Below, one piece after another: positions 27,234-36,252 of a DNA stretch of 64,000 bases (positions are counted from its first letter, which is position 1; each line of letters opens with the position of its first letter). The notes beneath the pieces were generated by a model. It was not told the DNA's origin. It did not search any database and was given only the letters and a program-made list of their open reading frames with translations. The stretch is from the NCBI RefSeq assembly GCF_900110185.1, contig NZ_FOCT01000001.1, forward strand, positions 124,001 to 188,000, in the 5' to 3' direction. The stretch comes from Nitrosospira multiformis. Lineage in GTDB: Bacteria; Pseudomonadota; Gammaproteobacteria; Burkholderiales; Nitrosomonadaceae. Made by a program: the position numbers and the translations under genes.

Positions 27234-27465
27234 TCGTCAGTTTCAGCAGCCAGAAAGCAAATTTATATTTAATGTCATTTATTAGATAAATCTTCTAATA
27301 CTTTATTTATACATGATAGAAATCAATTCCTCTCTTCAGTCATTTTCGAGATATCTATCGTAAGTGACATATTTCCCATCCCCTTATCCTTCGTCTCACG
27401 CACATTGATAGGATAACTATCGGCGAACCTACAAAGAGCTGAATCAGCATGCGGTCAAATCGCTC

Positions 27466-27728
27466 CTACACTACTTTGCGGAACAGGTTGATGCCGATAG
27501 TCATCTCCTCATGGTTGTCCGGCGGCCGAGCCTTATAGGTGCCAGGTAACCGATCCCGCCAGGGAAGATTGAATCCGAAGTTCGAGTTTGTTTCGTTGGG
27601 ATACCAGGAGTGATACCCGCGGTGCATGTAACGGCAGGGAACAGGACATGCTGGAAATAAATAACAAGATCGAGGGCGAGAACAGCAAGCAGGACTTCGG
27701 TCCAGTCCGGTAACGAGAGGTTATTCAA
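27466..27728 (-). pseudogene. Remnant of a sterol desaturase/fatty acid hydroxylase family gene
   Basis: From 27728 the minus strand reads LPDWTEVLLAVLALDLVIYFQHVLF, the typical membrane segment before the first His box of this family. The frame then shifts, and a second frame reads NSNFGFNLPWRDRLPGTYKA followed by HEEMTIGINLFR, the family's C-terminus, ending at 27466. The intervening His-box region and the N-terminal half are missing. Normal members have about 250-300 residues; only about 80 remain. It is a decayed gene with at least one large deletion. Confidence 0.7.
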
Positions 27729-27772
27729 TAATCCTCAACCACGTGTCTCGCCCAGCCAGGGGTTGACGCACG

Positions 27773-28267
27773 CTATTCCTGCTGTTTCCGCCGATAGTTT
27801 GCCGTCATGAATTGATGCCAGGTACCGTCGTCACCCAGCATATGCGAAGTCAACACCCTGTGATCATCGCTTTTGATCTCGATCACATCCCTGAATTTCC
27901 CCAGTTCCCCTTCAGCCGAAAAGCTTGGACCTTCCGTATTCAGCGTCAGGATCTTTTCCTCTTGATCGAGTGATCCTTGGTAGATCCACAGATGAGTCAT
28001 CATCGATCCGATCCATGTTCCCACATATTGCTTTTTTTGCGGGTCGTAACCGAGAGTCATCAGAGTTGTCGCAGTACCCGTATCGCTCTCGCACATGTCA
28101 CCGTGGCCTTCGCACTGTATCCAGACATCGCCTATCGAGCGCACGCTTTCCGAGCCGCTGAATTTCTCCGGTGGCTTGTCGGGGCCCATCATTGCCTCCA
28201 CCTCAAAGGTCCATTCACCCACGAGTTTCTGCAACCACTGATGTTCCTTCCGGGGTTCAATCTTCAT
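27773..28267 (-). CDS. DUF1579 family protein
   Basis: The 164-residue protein starts MKIEPRKEHQWLQKLVGEWTFEVEAMMGPD, the characteristic opening of DUF1579. It continues with repeated beta-strand-like segments (GDVWIQCEGHGDM, TTLMTLGYDPQKKQYVGTWIGSMM, LTLNTEGPSF) expected of a small lipocalin-like barrel. No enzyme activity is established for the family. GAGGAGAG lies upstream of the ATG. Confidence 0.9.
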   Translation of the reverse strand: MKIEPRKEHQWLQKLVGEWTFEVEAMMGPDKPPEKFSGSESVRSIGDVWIQCEGHGDMCESDTGTATTLMTLGYDPQKKQYVGTWIGSMMTHLWIYQGSLDQEEKILTLNTEGPSFSAEGELGKFRDVIEIKSDDHRVLTSHMLGDDGTWHQFMTANYRRKQQE

Positions 28268-28345
28268 AAATCTCTCCTCGTTTGTCCATGACTGTTCAAC
28301 TTAACACGCCTGGCTCACGCAGTTGGTGTTATTGCCCGTGACAAG

Positions 28346-29071
28346 TCAGCGCCGTCCATCGTACCAGACTGACAGGTGTTTTTTGTCTTGCAGAGAGCGA
28401 CGAGGGCTCAGCATGACTCGCGCAATCTGGCCAAAAATCTCTCCCGCGGAGTAGAGCTGCACTTTCCGCGGCGAGGATTCCAGAGGATGTTTCGTCAGGA
28501 TCGGGAATTGCAGACCGCGCGTCCGCCCCCATTTTTTCAGCTTTTCGCTCAGAGTTATTTCATCAGCGGCATAAAGTTCCTGGTCGAAGCCGCCAACATC
28601 CTGGAATGCATCGGCGCGGCTGACGACAAGTGCGCCGGCCGCCCAGCGAAAGAGGACGGATGTTGCAGTCCAAAGTTGCAATACCCCACTGGCCCACCAC
28701 GGCAGGTCCTGCATTTTAATGGCGCTCCCGCAACCTACAATTCGGCCTTCCTCTATCAACCGCAGAATATCGGCAAGTAAGGCGGGGTTCAAAATACTGT
28801 CGGCATCCACAAATAATAGCCAGTCTCCTGTTGCCACGGCAGCTCCGGCATTTCGCGCCCGGCCGATCTGGTTAACCGGCTCGAAAACGACCTGTGCACC
28901 GGCCTGCCTCGCAAGCTCAGCCGTGTTATCCGTGGAATTGTTGTCGACTACAATTATTTCTGAGGTAAGGCCATGCTTTGCATTCGCCGCGAGCGATGCA
29001 TGAACAGATTCAAGACACGCTTCAATCAGAAGCTCTTCGTTAAAAGCGGGAATGATTATCGAAAGATGCAT
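28346..29071 (-). CDS. Family 2 glycosyltransferase
   Basis: The GT-A core is clear: LSIIIPAFNEELLIEACLES at the N-terminus, EIIVVDNNSTDNTAE, GRARNAGAAVATGDWLLFVDAD with the DxD-like metal site, and a later FQDVGGFDQELYAADEITLS. The 241-residue form starting at 29071 is chosen because the fold begins there; an ATG six codons upstream is possible, and neither has a strong ribosome binding site. A C-terminal hydrophobic stretch is lacking, so it is probably cytosolic or peripheral. The acceptor is unknown, and no polysaccharide cluster surrounds it. Confidence 0.88.
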   Translation of the reverse strand: MHLSIIIPAFNEELLIEACLESVHASLAANAKHGLTSEIIVVDNNSTDNTAELARQAGAQVVFEPVNQIGRARNAGAAVATGDWLLFVDADSILNPALLADILRLIEEGRIVGCGSAIKMQDLPWWASGVLQLWTATSVLFRWAAGALVVSRADAFQDVGGFDQELYAADEITLSEKLKKWGRTRGLQFPILTKHPLESSPRKVQLYSAGEIFGQIARVMLSPRRSLQDKKHLSVWYDGRR

Positions 29072-29312
29072 GAACAGACTCGATCTCATTTGTTGTGACT
29101 GAAACCACAATTATCGCGGAAAATATGCAAGGGAAACCAGATATCGATGATAGGTAAAACATAAGACCTTATGCTACATAGGGGTGACAGGCAGCGGAAA
29201 CAAGGTTTTTTGAAAAACCGCCATCAGATATAGTGACAGGTAAAATTGAAAAATAATGAAAGGGTTCTTGTGGTTGAAGCCGCAAGAGTCATATTGAGTA
29301 TTGGGAGGTAAG

Positions 29313-29516
29313 ATGAGTGAATTTGCAGTTTTGCAATGGTTGATAATATCCACACTCTTTTTCGTCGTTCCATTTTGGAGAATCTTCGGAAGAGCAGGGT
29401 TCAAACCGGCATTATCCTGGATTGCCTTGATTCCTGGAGGCATCCTGATTCTTCTATGGATTCTTGCGTTTGCCAAATGGCCAATCCTGGCGGAAACAGA
29501 AATAAAGAAGGAATAA
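29313..29516 (+). CDS. Small membrane protein
   Basis: The 67-residue product starts at ATG 29313, preceded by GGGAGGT at good spacing. It has two hydrophobic segments (about 7-25 and 39-57) and PFWRIFGRAGFKPALSW between them, a pattern I associate with small proteobacterial membrane proteins of unknown function. A charged tail (ETEIKKE) ends the protein. Confidence 0.65.
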   Translation: MSEFAVLQWLIISTLFFVVPFWRIFGRAGFKPALSWIALIPGGILILLWILAFAKWPILAETEIKKE

Positions 29517-29588
29517 CCTTCCGTCCAACGTCCATCCCGCCACCGCGTGGCATCTCCTGCGCGGTGCCAGGGTGTCCAAGGTGCCTTG

Positions 29589-29642
29589 GCCAGGTTTTAG
29601 CCAGGTTTTAGCCAGGTTTTAGCCAGGTTTTAGCCAGGTTTA
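29589..29642. repeat. Tandem 11-bp repeat, five copies
   Basis: The unit GCCAGGTTTTA is repeated perfectly four times and a fifth time lacking one T, ending at 29642. The array lies directly downstream of the DUF3579 pseudogene on the minus strand. A unit length not divisible by three would shift frame with any copy change, but the array lies outside the decayed coding part. Confidence 0.85.
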
Positions 29643-29656
29643 CGTTCCATTGCGCC

Positions 29657-30057
29657 CTAAACCAAGCCGCCCCCGACAAATTGACAATATTCGAGCATGA
29701 TGAGATTGTTATCGTGCGCGAAGCCCGTGACGAAATCCCAGGCTCGCTTCTCAGCTCGCGTAGACGGAGGTCGACGATTACGCAAATGACTCCGCAAATG
29801 ATGGCGGGGCGCATGTGGGAAGAACAATGGAAACCCGGGCGCGCGGCGTGATGTGCACGGATTGGCGCTGGGGCCCCTGAGTCCAGTAGCGCCGCGACGC
29901 CGCATAATCGTTCAGCCCAGTCGCTTGGACGGAAGGTCGAGCCATCGTATCGGATGCCCTTGATCAACAGTTCTTTGACGGGTTCGATCGATCTGACAAG
30001 TATTGCGGAGCAGTTCGTGCGCGCCACGGGAGGATCGTAACCCGCCCAGTACTTCAT
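29657..30057 (-). pseudogene. DUF3579 family gene broken by a frameshift
   Basis: From ATG 30057 the minus strand reads VKELLIKGIRYDGSTFRPSD followed by WAERLCGV, and then ICGVICVIVDLRLRELRSE, the DUF3579 pattern. Near 29750 the family sequence jumps frame and continues as RAWDFVTGFAHDNNLIMLEYC to a stop at 29657. The middle (about codons 60-85) also fits poorly, suggesting further small changes. DUF3579 proteins are short, of unknown function and common in betaproteobacteria. Confidence 0.72.
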
Positions 30058-30291
30058 GTCGGCAAACTGCTCTGACGTTTCATTAGGTCATTGTGCAGAA
30101 TGGGATGACTCAGATATTCTACCTGCCTCTACCTGCCACCTTAATTAAGACAGGTAACAAGCCTGCTTGTTCAACCTGTACTAAAAAGCAGGATAATTAA
30201 ATCATCGAATTCGAAAGCAAGACCCGGAGTGCGGCGGGCTTGCGGCGTTGGTAAATTGACGGTCGTTATCAACACATAAGCGAATGCGATC

Positions 30292-31395
30292 ATGAGTTCG
30301 AATACATCAGTAAAAAAAATACAGTTTGCCGATGCAACCCTCAATGACCCGCGTTGGGCGATCGTCAAGGCGCGCAGCGCTGAAGCGGACGGCAAGTTTT
30401 ATTACGGCGTACGGACCACTGGTGTTTATTGCCGTCCTTCCTGCGCAGCTCGTCCAGCACGGCCGGAGAATGTCAGTTTTTACGAGACGCGCGAAGAAGC
30501 CGAGCAGGCCGGTTTAAGACCCTGCAAGCGCTGCCAGCCGGACCGGCCCACGTTGGCCGAGCAACATACGACCAGGGTCACCCAGGCCTGCCGCATCATC
30601 GAGGGAATGGAGAATATTCCAACCCTCGACGTCCTTGCCAGGCAAGCGGGCATGAGCACTTATCACTTTCATCGCGTGTTCAAACAGGTGACCGGGTTGA
30701 CGCCGAGACAATATGCCGTTGTGCAACGCGAGAAAAAGGTGCGCGATGAACTGGGACACGGCGGTTCAGTGACAGATGCCATTTTTGATGCGGGATACGG
30801 TTCCAATAGCCGTTTCTATGAAAAGTCGAACAAGATCCTGGGTATGACACCGACCCGCTATCGTGCTGGCGGCATCGATACGAAAATTCGCTTTGCCATC
30901 GGGGAGTGCTCCCTGGGATCAATCCTTGTTGCGCAAAGCGACCGTGGCATCTGCGCGATTCTCCTGGGAGAGGATGCGGAAAAGCTGGTGCGCGAGCTGC
31001 AGGACAATTTTCCTCGTGCCGACCTGATCGGGGGCGATGCGGATTTTGAACAATTGGTGGCGCAGGTTGTCGGCTTTATCGAGGCGCCGGGTATCGGCCT
31101 GGATCTGCCACTTGATGTGCGCGGCACTTCGTTTCAGCAGCGGGTGTGGCAGGCCTTGTGCGAAATTCCCGTGGGGCAGACGGTCAGCTACACCGATATT
31201 GCAAGACGCATCGGCTCGCCCCGGTCAGTCCGAGCAGTGGCACAGGCCTGCGCGGCCAATCGGCTCGCAGTGGCCATCCCTTGCCATCGGGTAGTGCGCA
31301 ACGACGGTGGCTTGGCAGGTTACCGCTGGGGAGTGGAGCGCAAGCGTTCTCTTCTGGAAAAGGAAAAGGAAGCAGGCGAGGAGACGTGGGCATGA
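30292..31395 (+). CDS. ada: Bifunctional Ada: DNA methyl-transfer repair protein and AraC-type activator
   Basis: The 367-residue protein has the complete Ada layout. The N-terminal zinc domain contains GVYCRPSCAARPARPENV and PCKRCQPDRP; the first Cys accepts methyl groups from phosphotriesters. An AraC-type helix-turn-helix follows (LDVLARQAGMSTYHFHRVFKQ, TGLTPRQY). The C-terminal O6-methylguanine methyltransferase carries the acceptor motif AIPCHRVVRNDGGLAGYRWG. Methylation converts such proteins into activators of their own operon. Its stop overlaps the next ATG by four bases. Confidence 0.96.
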   Translation: MSSNTSVKKIQFADATLNDPRWAIVKARSAEADGKFYYGVRTTGVYCRPSCAARPARPENVSFYETREEAEQAGLRPCKRCQPDRPTLAEQHTTRVTQACRIIEGMENIPTLDVLARQAGMSTYHFHRVFKQVTGLTPRQYAVVQREKKVRDELGHGGSVTDAIFDAGYGSNSRFYEKSNKILGMTPTRYRAGGIDTKIRFAIGECSLGSILVAQSDRGICAILLGEDAEKLVRELQDNFPRADLIGGDADFEQLVAQVVGFIEAPGIGLDLPLDVRGTSFQQRVWQALCEIPVGQTVSYTDIARRIGSPRSVRAVAQACAANRLAVAIPCHRVVRNDGGLAGYRWGVERKRSLLEKEKEAGEETWA

Positions 31396-31733
31396 ACACC
31401 CGGGCACGGAAAGTATGGAAAACCATACCGGACAAGAATATTGCCTGCCGTGTGCATGAACTCGATTGGGACCGGATAGGGAACGACCTGGATGCGCAGC
31501 GGTCTGCAGTCATCGAAACTCTCCTTATGTCGGAGTGCAATGCACTGACCGTTCTTTACTCGAAGGATGAAGTTTTTGACAGCCGTGTCGTGATGGCTTG
31601 GCACGGTTTCGGACGGGAAGAGTACAAATATTTCCACTATCCGCTTCCCGAGATCACTTCGGATTTGCGCATTGCGGTCTATCCATGGCTGGTTCCAATC
31701 GCCGCTTTGATACTGCTGACGAGGGGCTGCTGA
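31392..31733 (+). pseudogene. Truncated 2OG-Fe(II) oxygenase
   Basis: The ATG at 31392 overlaps the ada stop (ATGA), so it is coupled to ada. The 113-residue product (LDWDRIGNDLDAQRSAVIET, then DSRVVMAWHGFGREEYKYFHYPLP) matches the N-terminal half of 2OG-Fe(II) oxygenases of roughly 230 residues that commonly follow ada. It ends after VYPWLVPIAALILLTRGC. The HxD...H iron-binding core, which should lie in the missing half, is absent, so enzyme activity is not expected. Confidence 0.7.
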
Positions 31734-31749
31734 CAATTTCTGGGTATGT

Positions 31750-32172
31750 ATGGAAAATTGGGTCGATGATTTAAACGGACGCGGCGGCAAGTATAAGCCA
31801 CTTCTTGAAGCAGCGGAAAAGCGTTACGGAATACCATCCGGCATGCTGGCGCGTCTGGCGTGGCAGGAGTCGCGTTTTCGGGAGGACATTGTTTCCGGGC
31901 GCACAGTATCGAGTGCGGGGGCAATGGGAATAATGCAAATCATGACGCGCTGGCATCCTGGCGTAGACCCGCTTAACCCGGCGGAAGCCATCGATTACGC
32001 GGGACAGTTTCTGGCCAGGCTGTATAAGAAATTTGGCACGTGGGAACTCGCGCTTAAAGCCTATAACTGGGGTGAAGGGAACCTGGCCAAGTGGTTGCGC
32101 GGAGAGAAACTAGAGCCGTTGGAAACCAGGTTGTATTCCGCGCAGATTTTGAGTGATTTGGGGATGGCTTGA
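31750..32172 (+). CDS. Small lytic transglycosylase (SLT domain), phage-like
   Basis: The 140-residue protein has the goose-lysozyme/SLT fold: ARLAWQESRF with the catalytic Glu, SSAGAMGIMQIM, and AYNWGEGNLAKWL. It consists of little beyond the catalytic domain and has no signal peptide, as in phage- or conjugation-associated muramidases. It begins 17 bases after the truncated oxygenase, where foreign DNA may have replaced that gene's 3' half. No other phage gene is visible. Confidence 0.85.
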   Translation: MENWVDDLNGRGGKYKPLLEAAEKRYGIPSGMLARLAWQESRFREDIVSGRTVSSAGAMGIMQIMTRWHPGVDPLNPAEAIDYAGQFLARLYKKFGTWELALKAYNWGEGNLAKWLRGEKLEPLETRLYSAQILSDLGMA

Positions 32173-32478
32173 TGGATAAGATGGGGAAAATATCATGGTG
32201 GGGGATTGTGGCTGCTGGCTTGATGCGGGCATGTTCGTCAATGCATCATTCAGTTTTCCAACCATGCATTGAATTTAACATAATATACATTATATGCAAA
32301 TTAAGAAAATGGAAATGATCGCGATGTACAAGCCGGTCAGCCTTATTGGGAGTTCAATATTCTGCGGCATCGAAGCATCAAAACCGTACACCGGATAATC
32401 GAATCACAGAGCAAGAAAATTCATTTATGTGCGCCTGCGCACAGAAACCATAGTCAGACTAAGGGAAAATAACACTCA
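32173..32478. other. Intergenic stretch before a terminator-like element
   Basis: No gene is evident. An AT-rich near-palindrome (CATAATATACATTATATG) at about 32278-32295 could be a promoter or operator. A compact GC hairpin with arms TGTGCG and CGCACA lies near 32426-32441. A 23-codon frame at 32323 is too short to support. Confidence 0.35.
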
Positions 32479-32558
32479 GGCATCCGCTTTTTTCTCCCTC
32501 TTGTAGTGGATGCCACTGACCCGGTAAAGGCCAACTACTCCTTACCGGGTCTCTTTTT
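32479..32558 (+). ncRNA. Possible small RNA or leader ending in a Rho-independent terminator
   Basis: Two consecutive hairpins are visible. Arms 32479-32488 and 32505-32514 pair with one mismatch. Arms 32518-32527 and 32542-32551 pair perfectly over 10 bases (GACCCGGTAA with TTACCGGGTC) and are followed by TTTTTT at 32553-32558, a textbook intrinsic terminator. The nearest upstream gene ends over 300 bases before, so the terminator may end a short transcript starting in the AT-rich patch near 32280. The terminator is well supported; the small RNA is inference. Confidence 0.55.
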
Positions 32559-32807
32559 TGTATCCTTCACTTTCCAGTCCTTCCTGATATCCCTCATCTC
32601 ATACTTCCGCCCAGATGCTCTGCTCGTGGCACGCCTGTAGAAGAAACCTGTAAAAGAAAGAGAAAGAAGCGCGGCAGCGTGATCGGCGTGATAAATGGGA
32701 AAGTAAATACTTAAGTTGCGGCGGGTTTTTTTTCTGAAATCATCATTCTATAATCCCTCAGAAATTCCGTTACCCCTCAAAAATTCCATTCACTGAAAGG
32801 AGCTGAT

Positions 32808-33311
32808 ATGCGACTCATCGTTGTGACTATCTCCATGGTGTGGATTACAAGTGCTCTCGCGGAGGATGTGCAGTTGACATTTCAACAACCCGACCCTCAA
32901 AGTAAATTCCGCGATGCGCAACTTCATGTAAGAGAATTGATGAAAGCAGGCCGCCACAAGGAAGCCTCGGAATATATGCCTGAATATCAAAGGCTTTCCT
33001 GCGAGGCTTCGGAGCAGAAAGCGGGACGAAGCATAGTAGAAGGCGCTGCTATCTGTGCCCCCAAATACGATCATGGGGGAATGAGCGCCGGCAACATATT
33101 GCGGCAGCAGGATCGGAACATGGCAGATTCATTATCCTCAAATACTGTGGCGCCCGGAATTACAGTAATGCAGCGGCCCGTTCCCGGCACTCCCACAGTA
33201 CTGGATGGCTCGACACCCTCCCTTTTTCTTTTCGATCCCCGAAATGATCCTGCAACGGGCAACCGCCCTCGCGATGATGCGCCGACAGATCCCTGGACGG
33301 GGACACGCTGA
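32808..33311 (+). CDS. Secreted hypothetical protein
   Basis: The 167-residue protein follows GAAAGGAGCT at good spacing. MRLIVVTISMVWITSALAED is a short, clear signal peptide cleaved near residue 18. The mature part has an N-terminal helix (SKFRDAQLHVRELMKAGRH) and a Pro/Asp-rich tail (PRNDPATGNRPRDDAPTD) likely to be disordered. I do not recognise a domain. Confidence 0.65.
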   Translation: MRLIVVTISMVWITSALAEDVQLTFQQPDPQSKFRDAQLHVRELMKAGRHKEASEYMPEYQRLSCEASEQKAGRSIVEGAAICAPKYDHGGMSAGNILRQQDRNMADSLSSNTVAPGITVMQRPVPGTPTVLDGSTPSLFLFDPRNDPATGNRPRDDAPTDPWTGTR

Positions 33312-33442
33312 AGCACGTTCCTGAAAACCCGAAAAACCTGCACCCGCTTTTTGGGGAAAATTTCCCGTTGGAACCGGGGAGATTGGAGTGTATTATTGCG
33401 CGGCTATTAGGCCGTTATTTACTGAGACTGAGGAGAGTCGTT

Positions 33443-33790
33443 TTGAAGACAACTTATCTTGCGACAGCTTTTTTTATTGGCATCCTATCTTTCAGCCCCC
33501 TGCCCGCCCTTGCGGAGGCTACCACGGGCGCCTCGGCAGCCGGGGCAGCGACAGGAATGCCAGCCAATGAAGGCAAGGTCCTTTCCACCCTGGATGCCCC
33601 GGGCTATACCTATATGGAGTTGGCGAATACCGAGAAACGTTTCTGGATCGCGGCGCCAACGATGCGGGTTAAAGTGGGTGACCGGGTACGTTTTGATCAA
33701 AGTCTCGTCATGAAAAATTTCAACAGCAAGACTCACAATCGTACCTTCAAGGAAATTATTTTTGCGAACTCGGCCACGGTGATCAATTAG
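33443..33790 (+). CDS. Periplasmic NrfJ-like protein
   Basis: TTG at 33443 is chosen because AGGAGAG lies at correct distance and the product then begins with a signal peptide (MKTTYLATAFFIGILSFSPL onward). The mature domain (GKVLSTLDAPGYTYMELANT, FWIAAPTMRVKVGDRVRF, RTFKEIIFA) resembles the small NrfJ-related beta-barrel found in many proteobacteria near c-type cytochromes or metal proteins. Function is not established. It is convergent with uvrB. Confidence 0.72.
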   Translation: MKTTYLATAFFIGILSFSPLPALAEATTGASAAGAATGMPANEGKVLSTLDAPGYTYMELANTEKRFWIAAPTMRVKVGDRVRFDQSLVMKNFNSKTHNRTFKEIIFANSATVIN

Positions 33791-33832
33791 CGCAGAAAAA
33801 GCCTATTGACGCTTCCCGGCTTTAATCTGTCG

Positions 33833-35920
33833 CTATCTCACCGCTCTTGGCAGCTTCCCCCGGGATTTCGCCGCGCCCGTTCCTTTCTCATCCTCGGGTT
33901 CCACAAATCCCACAAAGAGCTTGTTTTTTATTTTTTTTAATTCATCCCGATATTCCGCCGCCTTCTCGAATTCGAGATTTTTTGCTGCCTCGTGCATCTG
34001 TTTTTCCAGTGACTTGATTTCTTTTGCCAGCTGCGTCTCGCTCATGGCTTCGTACCGAGCCTGCGTTTGAGCTGCCTTAAGCTGCTGCTGGGCGGTTTCC
34101 ATGCTGTAAACACCGTCAATCAGATCCTTGACGCGCTTATGCACGCTTCGCGGCGTAATACCATGCTCCTGATTGAACAGGATCTGCTTGTTGCGCCGCC
34201 GCTCGGTCTCATCCATTGCAAGCCGCATGGAGTCAGTAATCCTGTCCGCATAAAGAAGTGCAGTGCCATTGATGTGACGCGCTGCACGACCGATAGTTTG
34301 TATCAATGAACGCTCTGAACGAAGAAAGCCCTCCTTGTCCGCATCCAGTATGGCTACCAGCGATACCTCCGGCATATCCAGCCCCTCACGCAACAGATTG
34401 ATGCCGACCAGCACATCGAATTTTCCCAGTCTCAGGTCACGCACAATCTCCACCCTTTCCACCGTATCGATATCGGAATGCAGATACCGCACTCTGATGC
34501 CGTGGTCGGCAAAATAGTCCGTCAGATCCTCGGCCATGCGTTTGGTGAGCGTCGTTACCAGCACCCGCTCATCCTTTGCCGTACGCAGTCTTACTTCCGA
34601 CATCAGATCGTCCACCTGGGTGCTGGCCGGTCTAACTTCGATCTGGGGGTCTACAAGACCTGTGGGCCGCACCACCTGCTCGACAACCTGTCCGCTGTGT
34701 ATCTTTTCGAACTCCGCCGGCGTCGCGGATACAAACACCGTTTGCGGCATGATTTTCCTGAATTCATCGAACCGGAGAGGACGGTTATCCAGCGCTGAAG
34801 GCAGGCGAAACCCATAATCGACAAGATTTTCCTTGCGAGCTCGATCACCCTTGTACATTCCTCCGACTTGCGGAACCGTCACGTGGCTCTCATCGATCAC
34901 CATCAGCGTTCGGGGCGGCAGGTAATCCATCAAGGTAGGCGGGGGCTCTCCCGGTTTTTTTCCTGACAAATGGCGCGAATAGTTCTCGATGCCTTTGCAG
35001 AAACCCAGTTCGTTGAGCATTTCCAGATCGAAACGGGTGCGCTGTTCGATGCGCTGCAGCTCCACCAGCTTGTTGTGCTGGTGGAAAAAATCCATGCGTT
35101 CCCTCAACTCGGTCTTGATTGTCTCGATGGCGCGCAAGGTGGTGCTCCTTGGCGTCACGTAATGGCTGGAAGGATAAACGGTATAACGCGATACCTTTCT
35201 CGAGGTGCGACCGGTAAGAGGATCGAACAATGTCATGCTTTCCACCTCGTCATCAAACAGGGAAACACGCACGGCGGTTTCCGAGCTTTCCGCGGGAAAG
35301 ATGTCGAGCACATCTCCCCTCACCCGGAAGGTTCCCCGGCTGAACTCGAATTCGTTGCGCTCGTACTGCATTTCTGTCAAACGCTGTATTGCCTGCCTTT
35401 GCGTGATCTTTTCATGCTCCCGCAGATGGAGGATCATTCCGTGATAATCCACAGGATCGCCTATCCCATAGATGCACGACACCGTGGCGACGATGATGGC
35501 GTCATCCCGCTCGAGCAGCGCCTTGGTAGCGGACAGGCGCATCTGCTCGATATGCTCGTTGATTGCGGAATCTTTCTCGATAAAAAGGTCCCGCGACGGG
35601 ACATACGCTTCCGGCTGATAATAGTCGTAATACGATACAAAATACTCGACGGCATTTTCCGGGAAAAACTCCCGCATTTCCGCATACAACTGCGCCGCCA
35701 GAGTCTTGTTTGGCGCCATGATAATCGCGGGTCGTCCCAGCCGCGCAATGACATTGGCCATCGTAAAGGTCTTGCCGGAGCCCGTCACTCCCAGCAGTGT
35801 CTGGAATGCCAGCCCGTCCTCTATTCCCTCCACCAGTTTTTCGATCGCTGAACACTGATCGCCCGCGGGCTGAAATAACTGGTTGAGCTTATAAGGGCTA
35901 TTGGGAAAGGTAATAATCAC
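33833..35920 (-). CDS. uvrB: UvrABC system protein B
   Basis: The 695-residue protein is the damage-verifying helicase-like subunit of nucleotide excision repair. Visible motifs are the Walker A loop [16 protein letters not shown], the beta-hairpin region [16 protein letters not shown], the DESH box in [12 protein letters not shown], helicase motifs V-VI ([26 protein letters not shown]), and the C-terminal UVR motif ([18 protein letters not shown]). Length is standard. No clear LexA box was found upstream. Confidence 0.98.
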   Translation of the reverse strand: MIITFPNSPYKLNQLFQPAGDQCSAIEKLVEGIEDGLAFQTLLGVTGSGKTFTMANVIARLGRPAIIMAPNKTLAAQLYAEMREFFPENAVEYFVSYYDYYQPEAYVPSRDLFIEKDSAINEHIEQMRLSATKALLERDDAIIVATVSCIYGIGDPVDYHGMILHLREHEKITQRQAIQRLTEMQYERNEFEFSRGTFRVRGDVLDIFPAESSETAVRVSLFDDEVESMTLFDPLTGRTSRKVSRYTVYPSSHYVTPRSTTLRAIETIKTELRERMDFFHQHNKLVELQRIEQRTRFDLEMLNELGFCKGIENYSRHLSGKKPGEPPPTLMDYLPPRTLMVIDESHVTVPQVGGMYKGDRARKENLVDYGFRLPSALDNRPLRFDEFRKIMPQTVFVSATPAEFEKIHSGQVVEQVVRPTGLVDPQIEVRPASTQVDDLMSEVRLRTAKDERVLVTTLTKRMAEDLTDYFADHGIRVRYLHSDIDTVERVEIVRDLRLGKFDVLVGINLLREGLDMPEVSLVAILDADKEGFLRSERSLIQTIGRAARHINGTALLYADRITDSMRLAMDETERRRNKQILFNQEHGITPRSVHKRVKDLIDGVYSMETAQQQLKAAQTQARYEAMSETQLAKEIKSLEKQMHEAAKNLEFEKAAEYRDELKKIKNKLFVGFVEPEDEKGTGAAKSRGKLPRAVR

Positions 35921-36252
35921 GGGTATAATCCAAATTCATCGTTGTCTACTGTTTTTCAGTTAATTCCATGACTTGCAGCATTGCTTCTGCTTCGCCTGAC
36001 TCCTCGTCAAACTGGAGAAGTGGAGTGCGTATTTTTCGCAAGTATGCGCGGGGCAGCCGGTCAGACGAAGCTATCCGGGGATTGCAAAAGAGAACCGGTT
36101 ACCCCGCTCCACTTCATCATGTTTCAAATCTCAGGCCTCATCAAAAGGCAGGCGTTTGTCCATCTCCTCCAACCACCGCATATAGCATCACCCGCGACTT
36201 GATGGCTGATTTTATCACGCAGCACAAGTGCCATTAGCATAAGGACATTATT
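35921..36252. other. Divergent promoter region of uvrB and the aminotransferase gene
   Basis: These 332 bases lie between two divergent genes. On the minus strand TAGACA followed 15 bases later by TATACC is a weak uvrB promoter candidate. A frame at 35968-36237 on the plus strand shows no coding character. Confidence 0.35.

Noticed and set aside
34970..35851. 293-codon plus-strand frame
   Set aside because: It is antisense to uvrB, which is unmistakable, and its composition is that of a shadow frame.
35930..35970. LexA box upstream of uvrB
   Set aside because: CTGAAAAACAG is present, but the spacing between CTG and CAG is too short for the usual LexA consensus.
35968..36237. 89-codon plus-strand frame before the aminotransferase gene
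   Set aside because: No coding character and no start signal; it lies in the divergent promoter region.
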